A program made the translations under genes and the position numbers. DNA of 64,000 bases from Pilaira anomala. Taxonomy: Eukaryota; Mucoromycota; Mucoromycetes; Mucorales; Mucoraceae. Shown here one piece after another: positions 37,851-49,673 of this stretch. Within the stretch, counting starts at the first letter, position 1; each line of letters starts with the position of its first letter. Location: the NCBI GenBank assembly GCA_025716855.1, contig JAIXMQ010000066.1, forward strand, positions 84,011-148,010, in the 5' to 3' direction. The notes below the pieces were generated by a model, which was given only the letters and a program-made list of their open reading frames with translations, was not told the DNA's origin and ran no database searches.

Positions 37851-38240
37851 TAGTGATGATTCAAATAAAGTTAGAGAAGTTCTTACTGCTTTAATTGTAA
37901 ATACGTATGTATGTAATAAAACAAATATAAGATGACATACATAATTAATTATAATTACAAATGGTTCTATTTGATTCTATTTTACTTATTCAATATTAGA
38001 TTGCATTTAGAATCTTATTAAAGCCTTGGAGTCTAGGTCGTACTAGTGGCGTGTGAGAGAAAGAAGGAGAGGAGGCACTTTTTTCTTCTAAATGACAACG
38101 GATAAAAAATATAAAAAAAAAGTTTATAAAAGAACCCTTCTTTTTTCTCTCTTTTTTTTTTTTTTTTTTTATTTTTTTTACTTTTTATTTTTTTAACTTT
38201 TTTACTTTTATTTTATTCTGTTCCTTTCTTCTTTTAAATT
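33802..38240. other. 4.4-kb intergenic, no gene seen
   Basis: Very AT-rich, with purine-rich runs, a G10 run near 35549-35559, an A28 run at 35941-35968, a GT microsatellite near 37176-37210 and an A39 run at 37808-37846. The only clear structure is the inverted repeat at 34238-34283. The part nearest 38240 is T-rich and presumably contains the forkhead gene promoter. Confidence 0.5.
34238..34283. repeat. Strong hairpin with stem ATCTCTTGTCTGG
   Basis: ATCTCTTGTCTGG, an AT-rich centre (ATAATATATATTAG) and CCAGACAAGAGAT form an almost perfect dyad. The same TCTCTTGTCTG word recurs at 49006-49016. Both sites are followed by similar downstream sequence (GCGAACGAAGAAAAA-like), suggesting two copies of one short element. 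Confidence 0.6.
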
Positions 38241-39677
38241 ATGAGTGCTAACAACATTTTAAAACGAAAAAGTACTACTATGACTACTATTAAACCCCAA
38301 CAAGAAAGAATCAAATTTGTTACACGTAAATCAAAGACATTACCAACCGAGTTAAAGATTAAAATGGAATCCGTTGGTGTCCATCCTATGGAAGACGATG
38401 ATCTCGAGATGTGTCCAGCTCGAACTCGTTCTGCTTGGCCTAAAAAGATTCATCCTTGGTGGGTACCTATGGATGAACTTGAAAAACCACCTCATTCCTA
38501 TGCTACTTTAATTGCACATGCTATCTTTGAAAGTAAAGATGGTAGACTTACTTTAAGTGATATTTATGTTTCTATAGCAACCATGTATCCTTCTTTTTCT
38601 CTTGGAAATGGTGGTTGGCAGGTAAAACTTTTAAAAAAAAAAATCGATACCTATATTTATATATACTTATACTTGTTATTTACATTATAGAACTCAATTC
38701 GTCATAATTTATCATTAAACAAGAAATGGTTTTATAAAATGGATCGTAGACCTACTCAAAAAAATCCCGGAAAAGGAAGTTACTGGACATTGGTGGCCGG
38801 CACTGAACACATCTTTATTGAAAATTTAACTCATGAGACCGGTCATAGTAGAAAACATCATGATATTGGACTCACAAATGAACTTTCTATTGGTCAACGT
38901 AGAGGTGCTTGCTTTTATCTCCAACGATCTTCTGCCATGGTTACATCTGATTTAGTTACACCTCCTGTTCAAGCTACTACTGAAAAACCTTCCTCCAGTC
39001 CTCTTTATACTACTTTTAGAATGGTAGATATGAATCAAAAACCTGTCACCAGCACAACAAAAATTCAACAAAGACAAAGCAAAAGAATCAAACCAAGACA
39101 TTGCCCTATTGTCATTCCAACATATGATTCGGATAATGATTCTGGTGTTGATGTCAATATCTCTTCTGTGGTCAAGAATACACGGTCTTCTTCCAAAAGA
39201 AAATGTATCATTAACAACAACAACGACAACCAGATAAAAGAAATAACTACATCTTCACCATTTACACCCCAATTAAGTTACGCAGACGAAATGGTCCAAT
39301 GCTCCTCTATAGAACCAGAAGTTAATACTGAATGGATGCTCTATTCAGAACCACAATTTTATCCTGACTATCAATGGGCAACACCAATAGAAGAAACCGC
39401 CATGGCTGGTTTATGGACACCAACTTTACAGCGACAACCAGAACCTATTACAATTGACCTGGAACAACAAGAAATGTATCTTCCTTTAGAACAAGAGTTT
39501 TTAAACAACAAGTATATGGATGTAGCCTCCTCATCCACCACTCATTCTTCTCTTATGCACTATACTCATAACGAATTTTATTCAGATAATCTATACCCAT
39601 ATAACCCTCAATTCTTATCTTCAACCTCTTTGACACATAATCAATTTGTTTCAATGCAAGACATATCATATTTTTAA
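38241..39677 (+). CDS. Forkhead-box transcription factor
   Basis: DNA-binding nuclear regulator. Two exons, 38241-38621 and 38691-39677, give 455 residues. The forkhead domain spans about residues 80-175 and is split by the intron exactly after GGWQ. Before it: KPPHSYATLIAHAIFESKDG and RLTLSDIYVSIATMYPSF. After it: NSIRHNLSLNKKWFYKM...GKGSYWTL. The recognition-helix signature NSIRHNLS is intact. The N-terminus is basic. The C-terminal 280 residues are Ser/Thr/Gln-rich with a KRIKPRH basic cluster and acidic, aromatic patches like activation regions. The upstream 4 kb has no gene, so its regulatory region may be long. I cannot say which yeast or filamentous forkhead is orthologous. Confidence 0.93.
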
Positions 39678-40038
39678 TTTGTATGAATTGTAAAATAATA
39701 AAATACCCCCTTTATAGATTAGATGTACATACGCTTTTCTTAATTATTTGAAATAAATCATAAGACTGTATTACTAAATTCTGCTTAAAATCTGTTCCCC
39801 TTCTTTTTATATCATACCGTACTTACCGGAGTATTTATGCTATTCATAAATTATCCCTTGACAACTTTCAACTTGTGTATTTAATTGGATTTGATTCAAG
39901 GTGATAGTCTGAACAATTAACACAAAGTTTAAAAGACAGAGTCGTGACTACAAATGCCCACTTTGTGCGTCACCTATTGTTATATACACACACATACTCT
40001 TTTATTTATTTTTCTTCTTTTACAAATATATAAAAAAA
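39678..40038. other. 361-bp intergenic between tandem genes
   Basis: Contains the forkhead 3' end and the leader of the Arg/Ser/Tyr-rich gene. CT-rich DNA near 39990-40025 precedes the start codon. No other structure seen. Confidence 0.5.
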
Positions 40039-41414
40039 ATGGATAGATATTCACGTGGATACGATGAAAGATATAGAGGTTACTTCGATCGTCCACGTTC
40101 CGATACTTATCGACCTGGCGAAAACTATCGATCGGAAAGAGATTATAGAGATGGAGGGGTAAGAGGTGGACGTAATTACTCTCCTAATCCACACTATTCT
40201 TCAGGCAATAGTCGAGGTGGAGGTAGTAGTGGTAACAGTAATGATGATCGTTATAGTTATACAGATTCCAGACCTTACTATCCTTCTTCAAGGGGACCTT
40301 CACCTTCACGTTCAGACTCACGGTCACCACGAAGACCTTCTTACGGATATTATCGGTCAGGACCTTCCTCTTACCCATATAACTCGAGAAGATCGCCATC
40401 ACCAGCCAATGGAGGAGGACGTAGTAGAAGTTCAGGCAGAAGAGACTCATATGACCACCATCGTCCTTATCATAATACACCAAATTATCCTTACCCATAT
40501 CACAGAAACAGTAGTCCCTATCCACCTTCGTACTCAAGAAGACATTATTCAGGTCCACCGCCACCTCATCCTTATCCTCCTTCTTCAGGTGGAAGTGGAT
40601 ATCATAGTAGAGAAAACTCAGTTGGTCCTTCTTCTGGTTCCTTACATCATCAAGCGCCACCACCTCCTCCGTCTCGATCGATCCATACTACGCCTACATC
40701 AACTGCACCGAATTCACCTGGACATTATAATAACCCTTTACCTCCACCTTCTTCATCCACAGTTCCTGCTTCTACATTACCAGATACGAGTATGACAACA
40801 ACCACGAGTACGGCTACAACTACACATAGTGCAGCACCACAAGGTTCAAGTTACATACCTTCTTATCATTATAACTCACCTGCAGCCACACCTTCTTCCT
40901 CTTCTTCATATCCTGGCACAAGTGGACAAAATGCACCAATACGTTCTCATCATCATAATTATCATCATAATCCACATTATAATACGAGCTATCAAACACA
41001 TCATCCTTCACCTTCAGTCACGATGCCACCTATTCGACAAAGAATTTCATGGGCACCTGATCAAGAAAAAGAAGTAAATATATATAAATAATAAAAACAG
41101 TATGGGAAGAAAAACTAATTGTATTTTTTTTTTTTTTGTAATAGTTGGAAAGATATCATAATGATGAACGTAAATTAATTATAGAAGAAAACAAGATTTT
41201 GACAGCATCACGTAAAAGCCGGTTTGAATTAGAATTAGCGAATTGGGATACAAGGAAATTGGAACATCAGTTGGAGTTAGTTCAAAAGCAATGGGAAGAG
41301 AACGGTATGGAAGAATTGATTAAAGAGGAATTGAGTTCGAGGTTACCTGGAAGAAATAATCCGACTTTAGGACGTGCGCCTGCTTTAACCATCAATAGTC
41401 TTCAAATTTTATAA
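40039..41414 (+). CDS. Arg/Ser/Tyr/Pro-rich low-complexity protein with C-terminal coiled coil
   Basis: Two exons, 40039-41073 and 41145-41414, give 434 residues. The first 170 residues are full of RYRGY, RGG, SRSPRR and SPSP-type motifs, as in RNA-associated and SR-like proteins. Residues 170-340 are Pro/Ser/Thr/His-rich and disordered. The second exon (LERYHNDERKLIIEENKIL, then FELELANWDTRKLEHQLELV) is a strongly helical, charged coiled-coil candidate. No RRM or other folded domain is visible. It may be an RNA-binding or condensate-forming nuclear protein, but that is inference from composition. The continuous open frame and in-phase splice support a real gene. Confidence 0.8.
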
Positions 41415-42099
41415 AACGAGGGCTTTTTTTTTTTTGCGAACGGATATCTTATTAAGTGTCCTTTAATGTAATCTAATTAAAGAGAAAAAAATTTATAAAG
41501 AGTACAGGATATTTTTGGGTATTTCGTCATTCGTCAACATTGTTTTTTTTTAATATCTAAAAGTAATTTATGTGCAGGATATATACAAACAGAACGCGTC
41601 TTTTTTCTATTTTTTTTTACGGAGCGAGAAGAGAAAGAAGGTTAATGTATATTCGCTTAAAATTTTATTTATAGTAAAATGCATCATATCACGCACTGAG
41701 AATACGCAAGATCCTTGTACATTTTATTTATAATCTATTTACATATCAGAATACCTAAGATCAGCAAGCCGTGACATTACCTCATCCACTATATACACTA
41801 GTAGTTAGTATTTGACAAATATAGTTCACTTCAGTATAGACCTTTTTGTTTTTCTAATAAAGAAAGTAGATTCCTTTAATATTATGGCATATTAAATATC
41901 ATTGCCTCTAATCATTAGATTGTATCAAAGTATCATAATTCAAAATATAACTAATAAATTCTGACACCTTAATTTTTTTTTTCCTCATTAAATTGATAAA
42001 GAAAAGAGAACATACAATAATTTATGCTATAGACTGATATTAAAAAAACTTTTTTTTCTACTTTCAATTTTTTTTTTTTTTTAACCAAAGAATTACACA
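41415..42099. other. 685-bp intergenic
   Basis: AT-rich. T-rich tracts precede the next start codon. Nothing else seen. Confidence 0.5.
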
Positions 42100-43142
42100 A
42101 TGTCTTCTTCAACTAAACACGACCGTGACGCATCTACTGATCTTGAGGATAACGCTTCAGTAGGTGAAAAGAACGATCAAAAGAAAAGAAGAACAAAATA
42201 TAACAAATGGGATGATAATGCTGACGGACCCGATGGACTTTCTTCTGATGAACGTATTCGAGCATTCCTCTTGTCTGAGGATGGTTTGTACGCCAAAGCT
42301 CTCGTCAATGCTAACCTCGCTAGCGTAAACTCAAACTTAGTAATGGGCAGAAAAAGAAAATGTGGTCATTACTCCAAGCATGGTGTAGCAAGAGAGTGTT
42401 ATCTATATTTTACAGAACATGGTGTAACACATCGTACGCCTGAAGACCTTCGTTCTCGTATGTCAAAGTGGATGAGACAGTATAACAAAGCTCGTATGTT
42501 GTTCAAGTCAGATAATGAATCGATGTATGATTCAGAAGAGTTCAAAGGTACTGACAATAAACAAATTATTCATGATATAGATCTATGTTTCTAAAAATAC
42601 AATCCATCTTGACATTTTTTTTTTTAGATAAAATCAAAAATATCTTCAAATACTATTATGATTTTGAGCAGTACTTTCAGGATAATGTTACTAGCGTTAA
42701 ATCCACCAGAATCACTACTCGTAGTATGCCCCCTCCCATTACCCCTACTATAACTACTGCCTCAAACCAAAGTGCGGGTCCTTCAAAACTTCCCTTCTTG
42801 CTGCCCAAAACCAGTCTTAGAGAAGATGTTCGTTATAATACTGCTGAAAGTAGTAATAATTCTGGTAATGCTAAAAATTCTAAGGGTAAGGCTGTTGAGC
42901 AAAGAAAAGATAAAGATGGGAGCAATGATACCATCTTTTCAATGCTTGCTAAGACTATGGCAGCTAAAGGTGATGAAAGCAGTGCTGATTTGAATAACTT
43001 ATTACGTGTTCAAGAAATGTCTGAATTGCGATATACGATTGAATCTTTACTTAAGTCTGGCGCAGATCCTAACGGACCAGCCATTGGTGGACTAACTGGA
43101 TGTCTTTCAGCTGCATCACGTCGTGGTAATAGACCAACCTAA
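42100..43142 (+). CDS. Myb/SANT-like domain protein, function unknown
   Basis: Two exons, 42100-42547 and 42628-43142, give 320 residues. An acidic/basic N-terminus (KKRRTKYNKWDDN) leads into GPDGLSSDERIRAFLLSEDG, and further on RTPEDLRSRMSKWMRQYNKARMLF and IKNIFKYYYDFEQYF. The spacing of conserved Trp, Lys and aromatic residues resembles trihelix or Myb/SANT-like DNA-binding domains that occur in host regulators and beside some transposases. The remainder is Ser/Thr/Asn-rich with a helical segment near the end (LNNLLRVQEMSELRYTIESL). The domain assignment is by general resemblance only; it may be lineage-specific or derived from a mobile element. The frame crosses the intron cleanly. Confidence 0.7.
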
Positions 43143-43513
43143 TACAGCTTGACCAAGTTTTTCATAATAAAGTACTATCTATAACAATAAAAAAAAAACC
43201 GTAATAAATGGAATGTGTATATTTTCTATGGTTATTTAAACATAACTTTTCTCGTGATATTTTTATTCATCGTGAAAAAATATATTTATTTCTCATAGAG
43301 AAATATGCATGAAGAAAAGAGAGAGTAAGAGTATTAATAAATCAACGAAAAACCAATACTTACCGTTAATAACAAAAATGCTATTATTCAATGTTATGTA
43401 TTTATCCCTCCACAAAGCATGGAAATCACATGAATGTCACGTGCTTATCACGTGACACTTTAAGATATTATTTAATACATATATATTGTTATTTTAAATC
43501 ACCACCAATACGT
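43143..43513. other. Intergenic before the tRNA
   Basis: AT-rich. Two overlapping CACGTGA-type words at 43438-43456 (TCACGTG...CACGTGA) form a small E-box-like pair. No gene seen. Confidence 0.4.
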
Positions 43514-43587
43514 GGTTCCATGGTCTAGTTGGTTATGACATGGCCTTTACACGGCCATGGTCTCCGGTTCGAACCCGGATGGAATCA
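43514..43587 (+). tRNA. tRNA-Val (UAC)
   Basis: Seventy-four bases fold as a cloverleaf without an intron. The acceptor GGTTCCA pairs with TGGAATC (one G-U). The D arm is GTC...GAC. The anticodon stem TGGCC/GGCCA encloses the loop TTTACAC with anticodon TAC. The T arm is TCCGG-TTCGAAC-CCGGA, which also supplies the B box. The discriminator is A, and a TTTT stretch follows within ten bases as a Pol III terminator. Confidence 0.95.
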
Positions 43588-44088
43588 TATTTTGTTTTTT
43601 ATTTTTGTCATGCGCTTGTCACACAATATCATTTTTGCATAAAATAGAAATGGCAAAATGTGGTTCATTGTACACTTTTATTAGGAGCTAATGATAACTA
43701 ACGATATTGGAGGGAAATTCCGTTCAAAGACAAAACAAATGATTTATGATTACGTATACAGAATAAAAAAATGAAAAACTAGTAACAAAAATAGTTTGAA
43801 TAAAAGAACCAACTTGCGTTTAATTGAAAATACAAGAAAAGAAAAAGAGTGATATATTAATACACAAAGGATTAGATTAATAAATAAACAAGTTACTGTA
43901 TAGCCTAAATGCTCCCTGTCGGGGGGAAGAAATTAGTGGTAACTGTTTTCGGGAAGGTTTATTGTTATTGTTACTGTTATTGCTATTGAAAAGCGATAGA
44001 CTTAACAGAGCCAATTGTTAGGGAAGAGGAGCAGATGTCATGAGAGCTAAAGCCTTGTAAACTTTCAATCAATCCCAAAAAAAAAAGG
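43588..44088. other. Intergenic after the tRNA
   Basis: AT-rich, with a TTATTG microsatellite near 43960-43990. No gene seen. Confidence 0.45.
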
Positions 44089-45097
44089 TTTTTTTCTTTA
44101 TTACAGCGAAAAAACTGAGCCAATCAAATCATTGGAAATGGGGGGAAAAGTGTATTTTTAGGCAAAAATCAGCAGGTCCCGACCTTTGGATTTTTTCAAG
44201 ATTCAGAAACATCCATACATCTTTACATTAAAAAGGTTTTAAAGCTTGGCTTTTTAAGGATGTATGTAAATTTGACGCTCTTTTTAATGATGTAAAAATC
44301 AAAGTAAAATAGTAACAAATATTTATAGGTATTATGAAAAAACGATATACACTTTTTGTTAGGGCAAGTATATTTTCTACATAAAAAATAATAATTCTAA
44401 ATCAATAGAAAGATGTGCCTTTAAATTCTGCATCGATTATATATTATATTGTATAATAGAATAGTGGAAATAAAAGACTTTAATTTGAAAAGAAAGAAAA
44501 TTTTGTCAATATCTTTACATTTTTAGGGAAAAAAACAAACGGGGTGTCTATAGGATTTTAAGCAGAGTGCAACGTTACACACCCTATGAAAGTAGACTAG
44601 GTACACCACAACCCCCTATGGACGCCCCATTTTTTACCCCTAAAATGGAAAGAAAATCGAGATATGGACAAAATTTTCTTTCTTGTCAAATTAAAGTCAT
44701 CCTAAATCAATTATTCTAATATACAATATGATATACAATCAATGCAAAATTTAAAGACGCATTTTGCCATATATTTGTATTCATAACTTTAGATATGAAA
44801 AATATACTTGCCCTAACAAAAACTGTAATTTGACTTTTTCATAATAATCATTAATCTTTATAATTACTTTACTTTGATTTTTATACCATTCGAAAGAGCG
44901 TCAAATTTTATATTAGAAACCATTCAATAGCTTTGCTCTAAAATTCTTATAACCCCAAAATATATCCACATTTAAAACTCTTGAAAAATTCCAAAGGTCG
45001 GGACCTGCTGATTTTTACCTTAAAATTCACTTTTTTCCTCCTTTTCCGATGATTTGATTGGCTCAAAATTTTTTTCGCTACAACAAAAAAATCATGT
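44089..45097. repeat. 1-kb fold-back element with about 480-bp arms
   Basis: Left and right halves are inverted, diverged copies around a centre near 44590. Matching blocks from outside in: GAGCCAATCAAATCATTGG / GATGATTTGATTGGCTC; TCAGCAGGTCCCGACCTTTGG / CCAAAGGTCGGGACCTGCTGA; TTAGGGCAAGTATATTTTC / ATACTTGCCCTAAC; and GGGGTGTCTATAGG / CCCCTATGGACGCCCC. There is no open frame, so it is a non-autonomous long-TIR element. Confidence 0.9.
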
Positions 45098-46554
45098 CTA
45101 CAATGCCTCGTTTTTCTTTATCAAAAAGACTAATTAAGGCCAGTAAACACAGATAGTGTAGCGTAGGGCTTTACTGTCGTAATAAAATGGTAGTATCAAA
45201 AGGTCTCTTTCTTTAAAAATTTTTTCTTACCATAAATTAAAAGTGAGAGAGGCAGATTTAACTATATCAAGAGTTATATTAACTTGGCATTGAATACCGA
45301 AAGTTTTAATGCAATTGTATAGTTAGTTTAACTGATATGGCTGCTTTATTTTTGCTTAAGCAAAATGGCATGTCCTCAAGGATAAAGAAAATTAATAATT
45401 ATAGCAATTTATATAACTAGTGAATGATTTCTAAAGATTTATATGTATATGTTGTGATATAGAATAGATAATAGAAATAAAAGATATAAAAACTAGATAG
45501 GTAGTTTGAGACTGTTTACAAGTGTTTATTCACTGTAAAAAGTGTAGAATAAAAGTGTGAGAGAGGTTGTATCTATTCTAATCTGAGAGGGTATTTATAT
45601 TTCTTTATTTTACAGACTACTGAGTTATATATATGATATCATAATAGAGTTTATACTAGTATGTTATCTGTTTCTATATTTCATACTAATTTAGTGTGTG
45701 AATCAACATCTTTATCTTTTATATGTTTTTATGATTCAATAATAAACTTCCTATTTTATTAGATATTTAATCCCAGTATCTGGATGTAACCTTACTGCTT
45801 TATTTACTATGCTAGATCACCACAGTATATGTATATATATTAAATGTCAATTGTAATAAAATCATCTTCTATTCCCCTAAATAATAGCTCCCATAAGTTG
45901 TACGTTAGATTAATATAAAGCCTACGACAGTTTATTAAAAAAGGATATCTTGTGTCCGAGTTATTTTAATAAACTGGACTTATAATAATTAATATGGACT
46001 AGTAAAAAGATGATCTTTATTGATTTGTATTTTTGGAATGAATTTATATCTAAATTGAAGTGGTACATACACAGCTTATTTAACTTTAACTGTGACAATA
46101 TCCTCTCCTTAAATGGTTGTTATACTAGTAATAATGAGAGAAGAGGAGAAAAAAAAAATACAAAGATAAGATAAATCAGATAAATAACTCAAAGTATAGA
46201 GTGTTGAACATGATAAATTTATTGGATTGTTGATTGGTGAATTGAATATTGTGTCTTGGGTTGGGATGAATTGTTCTTATTTTTATTTTTTTTATAGTGC
46301 TCTAGCTGTTCGTGGGATATACCAGCCGGATGAAATATTATTGTGGTTGATTGAAATAGGTTCAGTCTGTCAGTGTATACCCAAGAGTTGTATATTTTTC
46401 CTTCGATTTATTTAAGTTGATATACGTTAAAAACCAATGTTGGTGTTGATAACTTGATAAGGACCCATCCAGTTGTGTCTGGAATATTTTTTAAAAAAAA
46501 ATAACAGGTAGATACACATCACCAAAAAAAGAATATCAAAGGCCAGTTTTGTAA
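45098..46554. other. Intergenic, repeat-flanking
   Basis: AT-rich. A short segment at 45155-45195 (TAGCGTAGGGCTTTACTGTC) resembles 54030-54065, so the mobile family probably extends beyond the recognisable arms. No gene seen. Confidence 0.4.
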
Positions 46555-47225
46555 ATGAGCTACATAACAAAAATTCCTCTTGCAATTGATGGCATAATAC
46601 GTACCTCAGTTCTAATACTATATTTACAATTAGTTTCAGTCAGATGGATGTTGATAACGAACAAATTATTCTTCGCTCATGAGTTTTCCATTGGCTTATT
46701 TAAATGCTGTCCGACTGTACTTGTCATGGACAGTACATATAAGACCATCAAATTTGGCATGCCCTTGTTGTAAATTGGTGGTATGACCGACTCTAATGCC
46801 ACTTTTTTTGTTAGGATGTATTTTCTTGTCCTCAGAGAAACAATCCGCGTATGAATGGGCATTGAAGCAAGTGGACAGGTTTTGCTTTCAAAACAATACA
46901 TCTGTTATCATTGAAACCGACCGGGGGAACCGCTCTTATCAACGCTATCAACAACATAGTTATTCCAAAAGCTACACACTTTTCTCTGCCGTTAGAACAT
47001 TTCTAACAACGTGATGACCCATATTAATGAATGATTTAGACCAACTACAAAAGAAGAAAGTGCCATTATTTTGAGAAGCTGGAATACCCTAGTAAAAGAA
47101 TCTTTTTCACCTGAAGAGTCCAACAGCAATCTGATGACTTTCAAAGATGCTTTACCTACTTCAGAGAAAATTGCTTTCGAGAAATACTTGGAAAAAGAGT
47201 GGATTCCCCTTACAGAAAAGTAAGT
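46555..47225 (+). pseudogene. Mutator-like (MULE) transposase relic
   Basis: Three frame-shifted pieces line up as a MULE catalytic domain. The first contains VLVMDSTYKTIKFGMPLL, the first catalytic Asp block (usual form D-x-TYkTNkygmPL). The second has FLSSEKQSAYEWALKQVDRF and then SVIIETDR, matching the E...YxWaL segment and the second Asp block. The third, near 47041-47225, reads TTKEESAIILRSWNTLVKES and later FEKYLEKEWIPLTEK, like the post-catalytic helical part. A stop follows PLL, and at least two frameshifts break the frame, so the copy is inactive. I found no terminal inverted repeats around it. Confidence 0.75.
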
Positions 47226-47576
47226 TCAGAGAAATATGAAATTGTTGAAGCTATCATTTACAAAACAACATTGTAGAAAAGATTACGATGATTACTGCCA
47301 GCAATAGCTACACCTTAACTCATATTAAAATAGACGAAGAAAATTAACTTAATTTTTTTTTTTTAAAAATATTGTAAAGCAATGGAAAAGTTAATTATAG
47401 TTCAAGAATCACATGAAGGGTTACATTCATAGGAGAAAATAGCGTACAGTTTTTGCTGAAAAATTTCATTTAACTCAAGTTTTTTTTTTTTTTACGTTTA
47501 TACACGTTATTTTTAAAATTTATGCAACTTGGTAAGAATATGTTAACCATGAAGAGATTTTGAAGTAATTTTTAAC

Positions 47577-47616
<40 letters not shown>

Positions 47617-49673
47617 TCTTCAAAGGTTATGTATATTATGTATCTTCGGTAGGTAAATATGTATTTCTATCTTTAATCTCCCACTATCTACATTATATTA
47701 AGTTGATTGCTTCGTAGGTTGCTTCGAGATAGTAAAATACACCAAATAAGAATGTAAGTACTCAGTCATTGAAACTTTCAGATTATATATTTTATCAGTA
47801 TTAATATTGATCATTTTATTTCATGCAGGCGTGTAGAATTGTGCGTTTTTAACACAAATTGCTAATTATTTTTAATAAACAAAAACAAAGCGTTCTGTGG
47901 TAATACATGTCCGGAAAAACAATACACAAAAACTATTTTTAATCTAAAAAGACAAAGAGGACCCTTACACGTCACTAACTAAACTTTGTTTACTTAATTG
48001 TAATAGTAGATATATATTTATATAAAAACGCCTCCTCTCATATGACGATACACAATTGGGCCTTAAATATCAAATTAAATAAATATAGTTAGTGTAAGGA
48101 CAGTTTGAAGTATTTTATGACATTTGGGGGGGGGGGTTTAAATAATACCTCATATATCTTCTAGTCTTTGAATTTATTAACAAAGAATGAGTATTGGAAA
48201 GATCTGGTTTAAGAAGAACTTCATCAAGGGCTTAAGAGAAAAAGATTGAAGAAACTCATCTGGGTCAAACCAATATAGTCTCTTCAACTACTTTGCCCAA
48301 CAAGTTAAAAATACAACTATATCATTTATGGAATGCAGGTAGCTACTACTGGCTTGCGATCAGATTTTGTTACTTAAAATGTAGATACGTATCTTACTAT
48401 CGGCCACCTCTAGTTTTAAGCGGTGACAATTCTTTATCCTATGTTATGTTGTTCAAAACAACGAGGAAGAAGAAAAACTTGTCTCGACCAAAGCTTCTGA
48501 TGATGAAGAATAGTATTAGTTTTTATGAACTGAAACCACATTTCTATATTTCTTTTTTTATTTTATTTTCCTTTTTTCTCATTTCTCATTTCCTTAAAAA
48601 AAAATTGATGGAATAAATAAACGTAATATCACATTAAAGATATCATCTTTTGTTAATTTTCTTAGCTCTTACGAAAAGATTCTATATTTCGGACTACAGG
48701 TAAGTGCCTGTAGGTACGTTTTTATCGCTGCTTAACTCACGTGATTACACTGACTACCATTATCAGTAGCGGCGGTGGTGTTCAGTTGTTGATTTCAGAT
48801 AATATGCTGCCAGCATCTTCGTCCACTAACGCCCGCCTTACTTCTAACGGGATCTTTCATAATATACCCAATACATGCAGTCTGTTTAAAAAGAGCATTT
48901 ACTGTTGTGATATATATATTAAGACAATGAACTACCTCTTTGTAATAAACGTTTACCACTGGTAACATACATATATTATGCAAGTTTCAAACTTTGATAC
49001 AATCTCTTGTCTGAATAGAAGAGACATAAAGATAAGGAAAGATGAAAGAAAAAGTGATTTATTTATTACATCATGAGATTAAATAAACCTGTTTGTGGCG
49101 AACGAAGAAAAAATAAAGTAGACAATAACACAAGCCATATGATAAGGTATAACCTCTTTTTATTAATATTATTAATCATCTCGCTAGTGGTATATCTAAT
49201 TCATAATTGATGAGCATACTTCCAAAAAGTTTGGATGTATTGACTTGGCGGCACACAGTATCTTGCCATCAATTCGTAACACTTGTAATAGATGGAATTG
49301 GTGATACATACCAAGAGGGGAACATCGCACAGATAAAAAAAAAACACCCCAATTTCAAAGATTCTGTTTTGTTAATCGCCCGATTTAGAGACCTGTGTCA
49401 GTTGAGCGCAGGTAGTACTTAAAAGAAGAACTAACTAGTGTTTAAAATGACATAAAGCAAACCAACTTGAAGCTTATGAAACGCCCAATGAATTTGGGGA
49501 GGAAATTTAGACCTGTTTTTTTTAAAAAAAAAACCTGGGAGGATTTTTTTTTTCTTGTTCCAGAGGGCCCTTGGGATCGTTTTTTATTTATTTATTTACT
49601 TTACTACAATAACAACAACAACTTTCTTTATTTTTATTTTTCGGTATTGCCTTTTTTTTTTTTTTTAATAAGT
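47226..49673. other. 2.4-kb intergenic, no supported gene
   Basis: AT-rich, with a T34 run at 47580-47613, a G10 run at 48127-48136 and, at about 49003-49150, sequence related to the hairpin element at 34.2 kb. Short open frames at 48293-48616 and 49207-49422 could be further transposon debris but show no clear motif. Confidence 0.45.

Noticed and set aside
40166..40795. 209-codon plus-strand frame and a 159-codon minus-strand frame
   Set aside because: They overlap the Arg/Ser/Tyr-rich exon and arise from its repetitive codons in other frames.
49207..49422. 71-codon frame
   Set aside because: No recognisable domain; possibly transposon debris, but unsupported.
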